Counted from the first letter of the stretch, positions 1 to 7,014 are shown. The stretch: 10,213 nucleotides of DNA from Candidatus Sulfopaludibacter sp. SbA3 (GCA_945861845.1 CAMAWS010000074.1:1-10213), one strand, 5' to 3'. Translations and numbers: made by a program. The notes: a model not told the origin generated them from the sequence alone.

Positions 1-354
1 CGGCGACCGCGCATGAGAAGCTTTCCTGGCGCCTGCCTGCTTTAGTTCCAAAAGGTGTGAGGGCTGGAAATCCGCCTTGGACCAGCGATAGCCGTCGTCG
101 AAGGCGATGCCCAGCAGGTACCCGATTTCCTCAGCTGTGCAGTACTTGACGATCCCGCGGTATTCCCCATTCTCATGATGAAGGGAGACTTCTGTTTCGC
201 GGGGTATCGAATGCTCCATCTGGAGGCATGCGCCCGTTACTGAAATGTCTTCGAGGCTCACCACTTCGCTTCGATTACTCCCATAGTCTTCCGTCCAGCG
301 AATCGTGATGAATTCTGCGCACAGGTTACGGTTCTTTTCTCGCTGTTTGTTCAT
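1..354 (-). CDS. PilZ-domain protein (C-terminus cut by window edge)
   Basis: The minus frame is open without a stop for 118 codons from the ATG at 354 to base 1, so the gene continues off the left edge. The N-terminus carries R5-E-K-N-R9, which fits the RxxxR motif of PilZ domains, and 27 residues after R9 comes D36-I-S-V-T-G41, which fits (D/N)xSxxG. These two motifs are the established cyclic-di-GMP contacts of the PilZ family. The segment after them alternates hydrophobic residues like the PilZ beta barrel (roughly residues 30-95, ending in GIAFDDGYRW). A c-di-GMP-responsive effector or adaptor is therefore likely; the output is unknown because the C-terminus is missing. No clear Shine-Dalgarno is visible upstream of 354. 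It is transcribed divergently from the methyltransferase-like gene at 462. A PilZ-like protein that no longer binds nucleotide is possible but less likely, since both motifs are intact. Confidence 0.72.
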   Translation of the reverse strand, partial: MNKQREKNRNLCAEFITIRWTEDYGSNRSEVVSLEDISVTGACLQMEHSIPRETEVSLHHENGEYRGIVKYCTAEEIGYLLGIAFDDGYRWSKADFQPSHLLELKQAGARKASHARSP

Positions 355-461
355 GGACTTTGTATCGGCAATTTCCGCAAAAAAGTTTAGTTCGGATTTC
401 TCGCCGGATAATCCAAATGAGGTAGTGTAGGTAGACCCGAATCCCAAGAGGCACGATCACC
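355..461. promoter_or_regulatory. Divergent intergenic region with weak promoter candidate
   Basis: These 107 bases separate two divergent genes and must hold promoters for one or both, unless the PilZ gene is expressed otherwise. A GATAAT hexamer at 407-412 resembles a plus-strand -10 box, about 50 bases before the start at 462. The matching -35 region (around 386-391, TTTAGT, 15-base spacer) is poor. AAGAGG at 446-451, ten bases before the ATG at 462, is a plausible ribosome binding site. The A-rich run at 379-384 is the only AT-rich patch. No clear palindromic operator was seen. Confidence 0.3.
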
Positions 462-2087
462 ATGATCTGGTTTGGCCGATATAACATTGAGGGACGATTG
501 TCGGGCAGCACGAAACGGCTGGCGCGCGAGGTGCTCGACGAACTGATTCCTCTGGCATGCGAATTGCCCGCGGACAATTCCGCGTCCCAGTTGCTCGTCG
601 AACTGACGCTGGCCGAGCATCCGCCCACCCGCGGACGCTCGGCCACGGTGACGTTTACCGCCATGGCGCGCGGGACATTAGCAGGGCCGATCGAGTGGGT
701 GGGACCACCACCGCCGCCCGACGCCCTCGCGGCCTGCGACGCCGGTGAACCGCTCCCCTTTCTCCGGCTCGACATTCTCTCCCGCTCCGGTCGTGCCGTT
801 GGCGGGGTGCTGATCGTGCCGGATGGTGTCTTCACGCTCGGGGAGATACAGCGGGCGGTGGAGCCAAGCCTCGATAGCGGAGGCCAGCGGCCCGCCCGAT
901 ACGGCGTGCTCGCTTCCGCGCTGCGCCCTCCGCCGACGCGACGCCCCTGTCAGGCGAGTGATTTCGCGGCCAGGCTGGCTGTCTGCCGGTGCGAGAATCC
1001 GGGCTGTCCGTCGCGTGGCGGTGAAGTGCTCGTGCGGGGAGATTTTTCGGGCTTCTCCTGGTCGCGGCCCTACGCCATTGCCTACCCGTGCCCGTCCTGT
1101 ATCGGGCCCTGGGAAAACCGCTGGGCACTGACGTGGGTTCGGCCAGCGACGCACGCGTCAATGGCGGGCGGCGTGGTGGCTGAGTATCGCATTCCACCGA
1201 CCCAGCGGCGGCGGACCCCCATTGCCAACCGGATGGCGATCGTCGTCGGGTCGCCACAGGCTACGGCATGGGGGGGATGGTCGAGCACCACCATCCGGCA
1301 GATCCCCGCCGGCATGAAGCGGTTCCTGCGGATCCAGCAGCCGGCGGCGCTCCGGACCGCGCTGCTCGACGATCCCGTCCTCGCCGGCTCGCTCCTTTCC
1401 GGCCTCGTGTCACCCACGAATCTCCGCGCCTTCATCGATACCCTGCGCAGAATGCCTGCCAGCCAGCGTTTCGGCGGCGTCGCCACGGGACTCGCACACG
1501 CCTATTGTCCGCGGCGCCCGGCTAACTACGCGACGCCGCGGGATGAAACCCAGGCGTCGCACTATCAATACATCGCCTACGATCCGGAAATCTTCCTGGC
1601 CAGGCTGCATGCCTACGGCGCGCTCGATGTGCGCGGACGCTTTCTTGACGTCGGTTGCGGCATGGGGGAAAAGGTGTTCCTGGCATTCGCGCTCGGCCGC
1701 TTCTCACAGTGCGACGGTCTCGAATACGACGCGAAGATGGCTGCAGTCGCCGACTTTCTCTTCAACAGGATCGCAACGCCAGACCGCTACCCGGTGTGCA
1801 TCATCCAGGGCGACGCCCTGGAGTTCGATCGGTACGGTGATTACGACGTCGTCTACATGTATCGGCCATTCCGCGAGCGGGAGCCGATGAGCCGCCTCGT
1901 GCGACGGATCGCGGCGCAGCTCAAGCCAGGGGCGATCATGTTCGATGTAATCCGCGACAAGTTCGCACTGAGGAAAGCCGCCGACGGCGGGCTGTTCACA
2001 GTCGCCACCCTGCCCACCGACGGCATTCCCGCATGGACTGTGCCGGTGACCATCGACGACTTCCTGAACCAGATGAAGATCGGCTGA
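462..2087 (+). CDS. SAM-dependent methyltransferase with unrecognised N-terminal half
   Basis: The last ~180 residues form a class I (Rossmann-fold) SAM methyltransferase. Motif I is L395-D-V-G-C-G-M-G402; the acidic residue ending strand 2 is in G-L-E421-Y-D; the next acidic position is G-D451-A-L-E-F; and strand 4 is Y-D462-V-V-Y-M-Y-R-P469, followed by a post-motif L-K-P-G. The YMYRPF motif differs from the DPPY/NPPY of DNA amino-methyltransferases, so the substrate cannot be told. The N-terminal ~370 residues match no family I know. They hold a proline run (82-86), an Arg-rich centre and a cysteine group C175, C177, C182, C210, C213, whose spacing (CxC-x4-C, then CxxC) suggests a zinc-binding knuckle. 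The ATG at 462 follows a fair AAGAGG site. The coding DNA looks richer in G and C than the genes to its right, a hint of transfer. The gene converges on the kinase-like gene across a large repeat. The methyltransferase domain is firm; the rest is open. Confidence 0.72.
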   Translation: MIWFGRYNIEGRLSGSTKRLAREVLDELIPLACELPADNSASQLLVELTLAEHPPTRGRSATVTFTAMARGTLAGPIEWVGPPPPPDALAACDAGEPLPFLRLDILSRSGRAVGGVLIVPDGVFTLGEIQRAVEPSLDSGGQRPARYGVLASALRPPPTRRPCQASDFAARLAVCRCENPGCPSRGGEVLVRGDFSGFSWSRPYAIAYPCPSCIGPWENRWALTWVRPATHASMAGGVVAEYRIPPTQRRRTPIANRMAIVVGSPQATAWGGWSSTTIRQIPAGMKRFLRIQQPAALRTALLDDPVLAGSLLSGLVSPTNLRAFIDTLRRMPASQRFGGVATGLAHAYCPRRPANYATPRDETQASHYQYIAYDPEIFLARLHAYGALDVRGRFLDVGCGMGEKVFLAFALGRFSQCDGLEYDAKMAAVADFLFNRIATPDRYPVCIIQGDALEFDRYGDYDVVYMYRPFREREPMSRLVRRIAAQLKPGAIMFDVIRDKFALRKAADGGLFTVATLPTDGIPAWTVPVTIDDFLNQMKIG

Positions 2088-2200
2088 CCGATTGTCGCTG
2101 GATCCTGCAATTGCGGTCCCCGCAGGAAGGGGGGCAGGCCTGCCGGCGGCGCGATGGTTAACCCGCGTTTCTCGCAAGATTTGAATCGACCTGAAGGCAA

Positions 2201-2313
2201 GTCCCTCTCCCTTTGGGAGAGGGTGCCGCGAAGCGGCGGGTGAGGGTTGACGGTGTGTAGCCCTCTCGACCCTCACCCGGCCTTCGGCCACCCTCTCCCA
2301 GAGGGAGAGGGAC
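2201..2313. repeat. Large bipartite inverted repeat (REP-like) between convergent genes
   Basis: Arms at 2201-2247 and 2269-2313 are near-perfect reverse complements around a 21-base spacer. Each arm is itself built of two hairpins: CCCTCTCCC/GGGAGAGGG and a GCCGC/GCGGC-type (left) or GGCC/GGCC-type (right) stem. The outer blocks (GTCCCTCTCCC and GGGTGAGGGT) are conserved, while the inner stem differs between arms by compensating changes, as expected if the folded form matters. Repeats of this CCCTCTCCC...GGGAGAGGG style are widespread REP-like elements in G+C-rich bacterial genomes. Its place between two convergent genes would let it act as a shared bidirectional terminator; that role is inferred, and neither side has a strong T tract. 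Confidence 0.8.
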
Positions 2314-2356
2314 CATACTCCGGGACGTTCGCCAATAAATTAGTGCGAAATGCCGG

Positions 2357-3526
2357 TTAATCCCGAACAGACTGGCGCAGAACAGGCAGATCGATCAGGA
2401 ACGTCGTTCCCTGGTCCGGCGTGGATTCCACTCGAATCTGTCCGTTGTATTGCTGCAGGATCGAGCTCGCGACTGCAAAACCCCGCCCCGTACCGAATTC
2501 AACCGCAGGACCGGCGTGATGTATGGAAACATGCGCGTTCTTGCCCGCGCACCATGAGCGGATTCGAAGCTGCCGCGGTGATTCAGATTGAAGGACAGCA
2601 GCCTCCGCATGTCTTATCAGGAAGGACAGAACCAGGCGCATTTCGTGCTGATGGGCGTACACGGGTGGCGCGACTTCCGCAATCAACGCGACCTCGATAT
2701 TGTTTCGGTTCCACTCGTCCGCCTGCAATTGGCCGAGCTGCCGCAACTCATCTCCCAGGCTCATGGGAGCAAGTCCCTTTCTCTGCTCCTCCAGGGACTC
2801 CCGAAACTTGACGGCAGCGGCAGCGGTCCGGGTAATGCCTTTGCGGACCTCGTCCAGATGGTTCCATGCGGTTCCCGGCAGAACGGTTTGCTCCGGAACG
2901 AGTTCAAGGTAACCCATGGCGAACATTAGCGGATCATTGACCTGACCAATATCCTGCTGCGATCTCTCGGGCAGGCGGCCACTATCCCGCTGTTCCCTCG
3001 CAAGCGCCTGGGCGTGAAGGACTGAATTCTCCAAGGCCAACCCAATGTAGACGGAAATGCCCAGCAGAAATTCACGGTCGGACGGCGTAATGGGCCTCAA
3101 ACGGTTCAGAAGTTCCAGGACTCCGACCACGTCTCCGTTACGATTGCAAACCGGCAGAGCGAAGAGGTCATGCGTGTAGTAACCGAGCTTGCGATCGAAC
3201 TGGCGGTCAAAGCGTGGGTCCTCATACGCGTCCGCAACGTCGAGGATCTCACCCGTGGCTGCAACCGTTCCCGCGATTCCCATACCGACAGGCAGGGAAA
3301 TTGCTCCGCCGTCGATTTCCTGCGCCACGAGCGGCCGCAGCGTATTCCGGGAACGATCAACCACGAACACGGAAATACGTTCCACTGCGATTTCCGCACG
3401 AACCACCTCCAGGATGATTCGCGTGAGCTCCTCGAGTTCGAGAGTTGAATTCAGGAGCCGTACAGTCTCAAGCAGCGTTTGCAGCCGCTGGATTTCGGGT
3501 TTCGGCGCGTCCGTCATGGGCACCAT
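2357..3526 (-). CDS. GAF-domain, histidine-kinase-like protein with degenerate catalytic boxes
   Basis: Residues ~15-170 form a GAF domain, a small-molecule or light/redox sensing fold (ERISVFVVDR, LPVGMGIAGTVAATGE, YYTHDLFALPV and GVLELLNR are typical). Residues ~190-245 resemble the DHp region: I193-G-Q-V-N-D-P-L aligns with the SHEINNPL H-box, but Gly sits where the phospho-acceptor His should be. Residues ~290-385 resemble a HATPase_c domain. Its N-box reads L300-S-F-L-I-R-H306-A-E-A-A where kinases have N...NA. Its G1 box (HHAGPAVEF, 336-344) lacks the DxGxG pattern. The G2 box (GTGRGFAVA) and the tail (GQIRVESTPDQGTTF) remain recognisable. No membrane segment is seen, so it should be cytoplasmic. 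It probably does not autophosphorylate and may act as a ligand-sensing scaffold or inhibitor. No response regulator is adjacent. A start at the second ATG (3517) is equally possible, since neither has a clear ribosome site. Confidence 0.8.
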   Translation of the reverse strand: MVPMTDAPKPEIQRLQTLLETVRLLNSTLELEELTRIILEVVRAEIAVERISVFVVDRSRNTLRPLVAQEIDGGAISLPVGMGIAGTVAATGEILDVADAYEDPRFDRQFDRKLGYYTHDLFALPVCNRNGDVVGVLELLNRLRPITPSDREFLLGISVYIGLALENSVLHAQALAREQRDSGRLPERSQQDIGQVNDPLMFAMGYLELVPEQTVLPGTAWNHLDEVRKGITRTAAAAVKFRESLEEQRKGLAPMSLGDELRQLGQLQADEWNRNNIEVALIAEVAPPVYAHQHEMRLVLSFLIRHAEAAVLQSESPRQLRIRSWCAGKNAHVSIHHAGPAVEFGTGRGFAVASSILQQYNGQIRVESTPDQGTTFLIDLPVLRQSVRD

Positions 3527-3644
3527 TCTACGTGGCGGTCATGCATTTTGCGAAGGGGACGATTTTCCGCCTGAGTAGATTTCAACATTTTCATGTTAGC
3601 TCGGCGACCGGCAAGCCGGATAGAATCGGCGCCGAGGAGGCCCT
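3527..3644. promoter_or_regulatory. Divergent intergenic region with strong RBS for the amidohydrolase
   Basis: This 118-base gap separates the minus-strand GAF protein from the plus-strand amidohydrolase, so it should contain promoters for both. It has an AT-rich core around 3560-3600 (ATTTTCC, AACATTTTCATG), but no convincing -35/-10 pair stood out. GAGGAGG at 3634-3640, four bases before the ATG at 3645, is a strong Shine-Dalgarno and settles that start. Confidence 0.45.
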
Positions 3645-5027
3645 ATGAACAGGTCCACACTATTGATTGGCGGCTGCCTGGTCTTCGCTGCAGCCTGTTC
3701 GGCTCCCGAAATCCAGACACCGGCAGCATCCGCGCAGGTGACGTTGTTCGAGGGCGCGAGGCTGATTACCGGCGACGGCAGTCCGCCGCTCGAAAATTCG
3801 GCCTTCATCGTCGAGAACGACCGGTTCACGAAAGTTGGCCGGACGGGCGAGTTAGCAGCGCCCCCGGGCGCAACGCGCGTGGACCTGGCCGGCAAGACCG
3901 TGATCCCGGCGCTAATCGACGCACATTCCCACATCGGCTACATGAAGGACCTGACCAGCGGACCGCAGAACTACACGCGTGAGAACATTCTCGACCACAT
4001 GTACCGGTTCGCCTACTTCGGTGTCGCCGCCAGCCAGGCGATGGGCACCGACTTCGGTGAACTGCCGTTCCAACTCCGTGACGAACTGCTGGCCGGGAAA
4101 CACGCCGGCGCAGCGAGGTTCCTTTCGGCCGGCCGAGGCCTTGCGCCGATCGACGAAATCAGCCCGAATAACATGCGCCAGGCTGCGAATGTAGTGACGA
4201 CCGAGGAGGGAGCGCGCGCCACGGTCCAGGAGCTTGCTGCGCGAAAGGTAAAGATTATTAAAACCTGGGTGGACGATCGCGGCGGGACCATAAAGAAGCT
4301 GACACCGAATCTGTACCGGGCAATTATCGACGAGGCCCACAAACAGAACCTTCGGGTAGCCGTCCACGCAACGGGTTTGGCGGACGCCAAAGAACTGCTG
4401 CGTGCCGGGATCGACGTATTCGCGCACATGATGAGCGACGTCGATGACGAACTCGTCGACCTGTTCAAGCAGCACCCGAAGACGGTAGTCTTGCTGGCGC
4501 TTGGAGCACCTCGGCGAACGATCTATGCGCCGTGGCTCAATCCGCCGCACCCCCTTATTGCAGAGACTGTCTCGCCCGGACAAATCAGGCGTTTGCAGGA
4601 GCGGCTTGCAGGCACGACGCCGGCGGCGCTTGCGGACGGCCGCCAGGCCTGGGATCGGCTGGCCCGCGGAATCGTCAGGCTCAATGCTGCGGGCGTCAGG
4701 ATCGGCGTGGGAACTGACGGTGGAGGACAAACCGGAGATCAGTTCATCGGCTGGACGATGCACACGGAAATGGAAAACATGGTTGCCGCCGGCATGACGC
4801 CGGCCCAGGTTCTCGTCGCAGCCACGCGGACTTCCGCTGAAATTCTCGGCCTCGATGATCTCGGCATGGTAACCGCCGGCAAAAGCGCGGACTTTGTCGT
4901 GCTCAACGCAAATCCCCTGGACGACATCACGAATACGAGAAATATATCCAGCGTCTATCTGCGCGGCAAGGAGGTCGAACGGTCAAAGCTAAAAGCAAAA
5001 TGGGCGGGTGGCGGACAGGCAAACTAA
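3645..5027 (+). CDS. Amidohydrolase-family metal-dependent hydrolase, probable lipoprotein
   Basis: This is a member of the amidohydrolase superfamily, of the type often named imidazolonepropionase-like or Xaa-Pro dipeptidase-like hydrolase. Visible active-site elements in order are: H94-S-H96 in IDAHSHIGYM (metal ligands); K206 in VKIIKTWVD (the lysine usually carbamylated to bridge two metals); H241 in VAVHATG; H261 in DVFAHMM; and D358 in GVGTDGGG (catalytic or metal Asp). The N-terminal beta sandwich (GARLITGDG, AGKTVIPAL) and C-terminal return (LGMVTAGKSADFVVLNANPL) are typical. Residues 1-18 form a short hydrophobic signal with an AAAC18 junction resembling a lipobox (Ala at -3 rather than Leu), so export and lipid anchoring are likely. 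The 460-residue length is normal. The substrate is unknown; periplasmic peptides, cyclic amides or lactones are possible for this subgroup. It stands alone, with a strong RBS upstream and repeat DNA after the stop. Confidence 0.85.
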   Translation: MNRSTLLIGGCLVFAAACSAPEIQTPAASAQVTLFEGARLITGDGSPPLENSAFIVENDRFTKVGRTGELAAPPGATRVDLAGKTVIPALIDAHSHIGYMKDLTSGPQNYTRENILDHMYRFAYFGVAASQAMGTDFGELPFQLRDELLAGKHAGAARFLSAGRGLAPIDEISPNNMRQAANVVTTEEGARATVQELAARKVKIIKTWVDDRGGTIKKLTPNLYRAIIDEAHKQNLRVAVHATGLADAKELLRAGIDVFAHMMSDVDDELVDLFKQHPKTVVLLALGAPRRTIYAPWLNPPHPLIAETVSPGQIRRLQERLAGTTPAALADGRQAWDRLARGIVRLNAAGVRIGVGTDGGGQTGDQFIGWTMHTEMENMVAAGMTPAQVLVAATRTSAEILGLDDLGMVTAGKSADFVVLNANPLDDITNTRNISSVYLRGKEVERSKLKAKWAGGGQAN

Positions 5028-5095
5028 CGCGAACCCTCGTCGTTCCGGATGGAACCGCACTCAATTACGGCGCGCTTATTCATCCCGCGAGAGTC

Positions 5096-5244
5096 AGTTG
5101 AACCGCCAAGACGCCAAGAACGCCAAGAACGCCAAGCAGCACCAGGTTTCTGTGAATTTATCGACATCACCTTATTGGTGAGCGCCAAGAACCCAAGATG
5201 CCCTTCGTGTTGCTTGGCGAACTTGGCGTCTTGGCGGTTCAACT
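5096..5244. repeat. Inverted repeat made of CGCCAAG units
   Basis: The left arm starts at 5096 (AGTTGAACCGCCAAGACGCCAAG) and the right arm ends at 5244 with its exact reverse complement over 23 bases. The match then continues through a further CGCCAAG with two mismatches. The left arm carries four CGCCAAG units at 8-, 9- and 9-base spacing. The right arm has one fewer contiguous unit plus a separate GCGCCAAGAACCCAAG at 5181-5197 in the opposite sense. Beyond the extra unit the arms stay related (GCCAAGCAGCACC against GCCAAGCAACACG), so the element looks like a palindrome altered by gain or loss of one unit. Similar CCAAGACGCCAAGA-type repeats are scattered through many large bacterial genomes. 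The reading frames crossing it (5049-5255 plus, 5024-5242 minus) only encode the repeat and are not called as genes. Confidence 0.8.
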
Positions 5245-5253
5245 GCTTTTTTT
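5213..5253 (+). terminator. Possible terminator: right repeat arm followed by T7
   Basis: The right arm of the CGCCAAG palindrome ends at 5244 and is followed by GC and seven Ts (5247-5253). In plus-strand RNA the long stem with a downstream U tract would resemble an intrinsic terminator for the amidohydrolase gene, which stops at 5027. The loop between the arms is about 85 bases, far longer than usual, and the two bases before the Ts are unpaired, so efficiency is doubtful. Confidence 0.3.
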
Positions 5254-5255
5254 AG

Positions 5256-5553
5256 GATGAACGAATAGTTCGTTCCGGTGGCCTCGCCGGTCAACGCAAA
5301 GAATTCCTTGGCGAACGCCGCCGTATGGGCACCTGCCTCAAGCGGCATGGCGGGACTCCCAGCATACCGGCGCCATCAAAAGCGGGTACAATCCGCTCGT
5401 ATGAAATGAGCGGCTGCGAATGCAAGCCCGACAGGGCGCAGCCATCAGGTGGAGGACGCGCCCGTTGATTACGTCGAACGTTCGTTATCCGAATAGCTGT
5501 CATTTCGGTGTTACGCCATCCGGAATCGCCTTCGAGTACGCCATCGAGACCGA
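5256..5553. other. Gene-free stretch upstream of the GT-C/rib cluster
   Basis: About 300 bases hold no convincing gene. Visible structure includes a perfect inverted repeat GAACGAA-TAG-TTCGTTC at 5259-5275 and a self-complementary CGAACGTTCG at 5475-5484, which could be protein-binding sites. TACAAT at 5387-5392 resembles a -10 box, 9 bases before ATGAAATGA. A 20-codon reading frame (5406-5468, product starting MSGCECKPDR) follows but has no ribosome site and no recognisable product. The transcription start for the downstream three-gene cluster probably lies here. No conserved FMN-riboswitch core was recognised. Confidence 0.35.
5383..5392 (+). promoter_or_regulatory. Candidate promoter -10 box (TACAAT)
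   Basis: TACAAT at 5387-5392 lies 165 bases upstream of the glycosyltransferase and is the best -10-like hexamer in the gap. The -35 region about 17 bases upstream (around 5364-5369) does not resemble TTGACA. If used, the transcript would begin near 5398 with a ~155-base leader. Confidence 0.25.
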
Positions 5554-7014
5554 TTGATGCTTCCAAGAATCCTGTCGATAGCGGCTCCCCTGTTCGTTTA
5601 CGTGACCCTTGCGCTGCTTGTCCGTGGGCTATGGGAGGAGCGGAAGAAATTCGACTGGATCGCCCTCGTCCTCGCCGCCGCCGGGCTGCTTGTGTCGCTG
5701 ACCTTGCTTGACCCTGCCCACCGGTTGTTCTTCGATGAAGATACGTACATCAATATCGCGTCAAATCTGACGAAGGCGCCGGTTGCTCAAGTGACGTTGC
5801 TGGGAGGACCGGACCAGGTCGCTGTTTCGGCCTATTACAAGGAACCGGCTGGCTGGCCGGTGTTGCTGAGCCTCGTGTTTTTCTTCACGGGAGCGAGCGA
5901 GCAGGTTGCCTTCTTCGTTGCACGAATTTTTTACGGGCTCACCCTTGCCGCCGTTTATATGCTGTCGCTCACAGCTCTTCAATCCCGGCGTCAGGCGTTG
6001 ATTGCAGCGATATTGGTTGGCGCAACGCCGGCATTTTTCTGGTCTTCGGCATCGACGGGATTAGACATTCCCGCGGCATTATTTGTAGTTCTCGGACTTC
6101 TGGGAATCTTTGCGGGAAATGCACCCCTCGCTGCCGCCGGCTTCGCGATGGCCGCCCAGCTTCGCCTGGAATTGATTATTCTGGCGCCGATCGTTTTACT
6201 CGCCCCGAAAATTGCGACCCGATGGAAAGTTGCGGCTGCGGGTTTGCTTGCCGCCGAGGCCGCACATGTGGCATGGGTTCTCTCGATCGCTCCGGAGTTC
6301 GCGCGGGCAGTGCGGGTTGAATCGGCATTCTCGCCGCAGTACGCCGCCCAGAACGTTGCCTCCAACGTCAAATACCTCTTCAATCCCCTGCTCTTTCCGG
6401 CCGTGATCACCGGCCTCGCAATCTTCAGCCTGTTCCGGAAACGCCCCGGCAAGTGGCCGCGATGGCCGCTGGTATTTTCAGTGGTGGCGGTTTCCGGGGT
6501 CTATGCGGCCTTTTATGTCGGCAGCTTCGAGATCAATCCGCGGTACAGCATTCAAATCCTGGCCCCCCTTGCCCTCCTTGCCGCGTCAACGATTCGGCGG
6601 CCGGTCTTAGTCGCGGCTGTTATTGCGTCCCTGGCAATACCGCAGTTTGGAGGCTACAGCGTTCCTGCCTTCGTTCAGGCCCTGGAGGCAGATCACAGAA
6701 TCGCCACGGGTTTTGCTTCCCGGGTTGGATCCGAAGATCTCGTGCTGAGCGCCCAACAGGAAATGTTCCTGAATCAGGGGCTCCGGGCAATGAACTCCGT
6801 GCTGGCATCGGAACAGGCCGAACGGCTGAACGAGCAATTGAAACAACGGAAGGTGTGGTACCACTCGGGCGCGCGGACTAGTTTGGCAAATTCTCAAGAC
6901 TGGGAAGCAGACCAATGGGTGAAGTCCAACTATGAACTTCGGCTCATTGAATCCCATGAAGCCGGCTCGATGAAGGTCGCCTTTTACGAGATAATGAAGC
7001 CGGTCGGTCGGTAG
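5554..7014 (+). CDS. GT-C type membrane glycosyltransferase (GT39/ArnT-like)
   Basis: This 486-residue polytopic membrane protein has about ten hydrophobic segments between residues 5 and 365 and a soluble C-terminal tail of ~115 residues. The first large periplasmic loop holds F60-D61-E62-D63-x-Y65, the acidic motif that GT-C enzymes use for metal and lipid-phosphate-sugar binding. It is followed by K96-E-P-A-G-W-P102, like the hPxGYP segment of the GT39/PMT_2 group, and N328-P-R-Y-S-I precedes the last helices as in that family. It probably transfers a sugar from a polyprenyl-phosphate donor to a periplasmic or surface acceptor; neither can be named. The start is TTG 5554 or ATG 5557. The frame is open upstream to a stop at 5494 but has no better start, and only a weak GAG (5546-5548) precedes it. 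Four bases separate its stop from ribD, so co-transcription is likely. An unrelated GT-C-like transporter cannot be fully excluded. Confidence 0.72.
   Translation: MMLPRILSIAAPLFVYVTLALLVRGLWEERKKFDWIALVLAAAGLLVSLTLLDPAHRLFFDEDTYINIASNLTKAPVAQVTLLGGPDQVAVSAYYKEPAGWPVLLSLVFFFTGASEQVAFFVARIFYGLTLAAVYMLSLTALQSRRQALIAAILVGATPAFFWSSASTGLDIPAALFVVLGLLGIFAGNAPLAAAGFAMAAQLRLELIILAPIVLLAPKIATRWKVAAAGLLAAEAAHVAWVLSIAPEFARAVRVESAFSPQYAAQNVASNVKYLFNPLLFPAVITGLAIFSLFRKRPGKWPRWPLVFSVVAVSGVYAAFYVGSFEINPRYSIQILAPLALLAASTIRRPVLVAAVIASLAIPQFGGYSVPAFVQALEADHRIATGFASRVGSEDLVLSAQQEMFLNQGLRAMNSVLASEQAERLNEQLKQRKVWYHSGARTSLANSQDWEADQWVKSNYELRLIESHEAGSMKVAFYEIMKPVGR

Noticed and set aside
326..835. 169-residue minus-strand frame overlapping both the PilZ gene and the methyltransferase gene
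   Set aside because: It is low-complexity Ser/Arg/Gly-rich, antisense to the methyltransferase, and incompatible with the motif-supported PilZ frame.
5024..5255. Reading frames on both strands (72 and 68 residues) across the CGCCAAG repeat
   Set aside because: Their sequence is only the translation of the inverted repeat (WRSWRSWRLGG, RRQERQERQ), with no ribosome site; commonly over-annotated.
5475..5484. LexA/SOS box suggested by CGAACGTTCG
   Set aside because: The Gram-positive type box needs a four-base spacer between CGAAC and GTTCG; here there is none, so it is only a short palindrome.
5256..5553. FMN riboswitch upstream of the rib cluster
   Set aside because: I looked for the conserved RFN core and its paired arms and found no convincing match; a covariance search would settle it.
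5291..5566. 91-residue minus-strand frame in the gap before the glycosyltransferase
   Set aside because: No recognisable domain, no ribosome site, and it runs into the plus-strand gene start; not supported as a gene.
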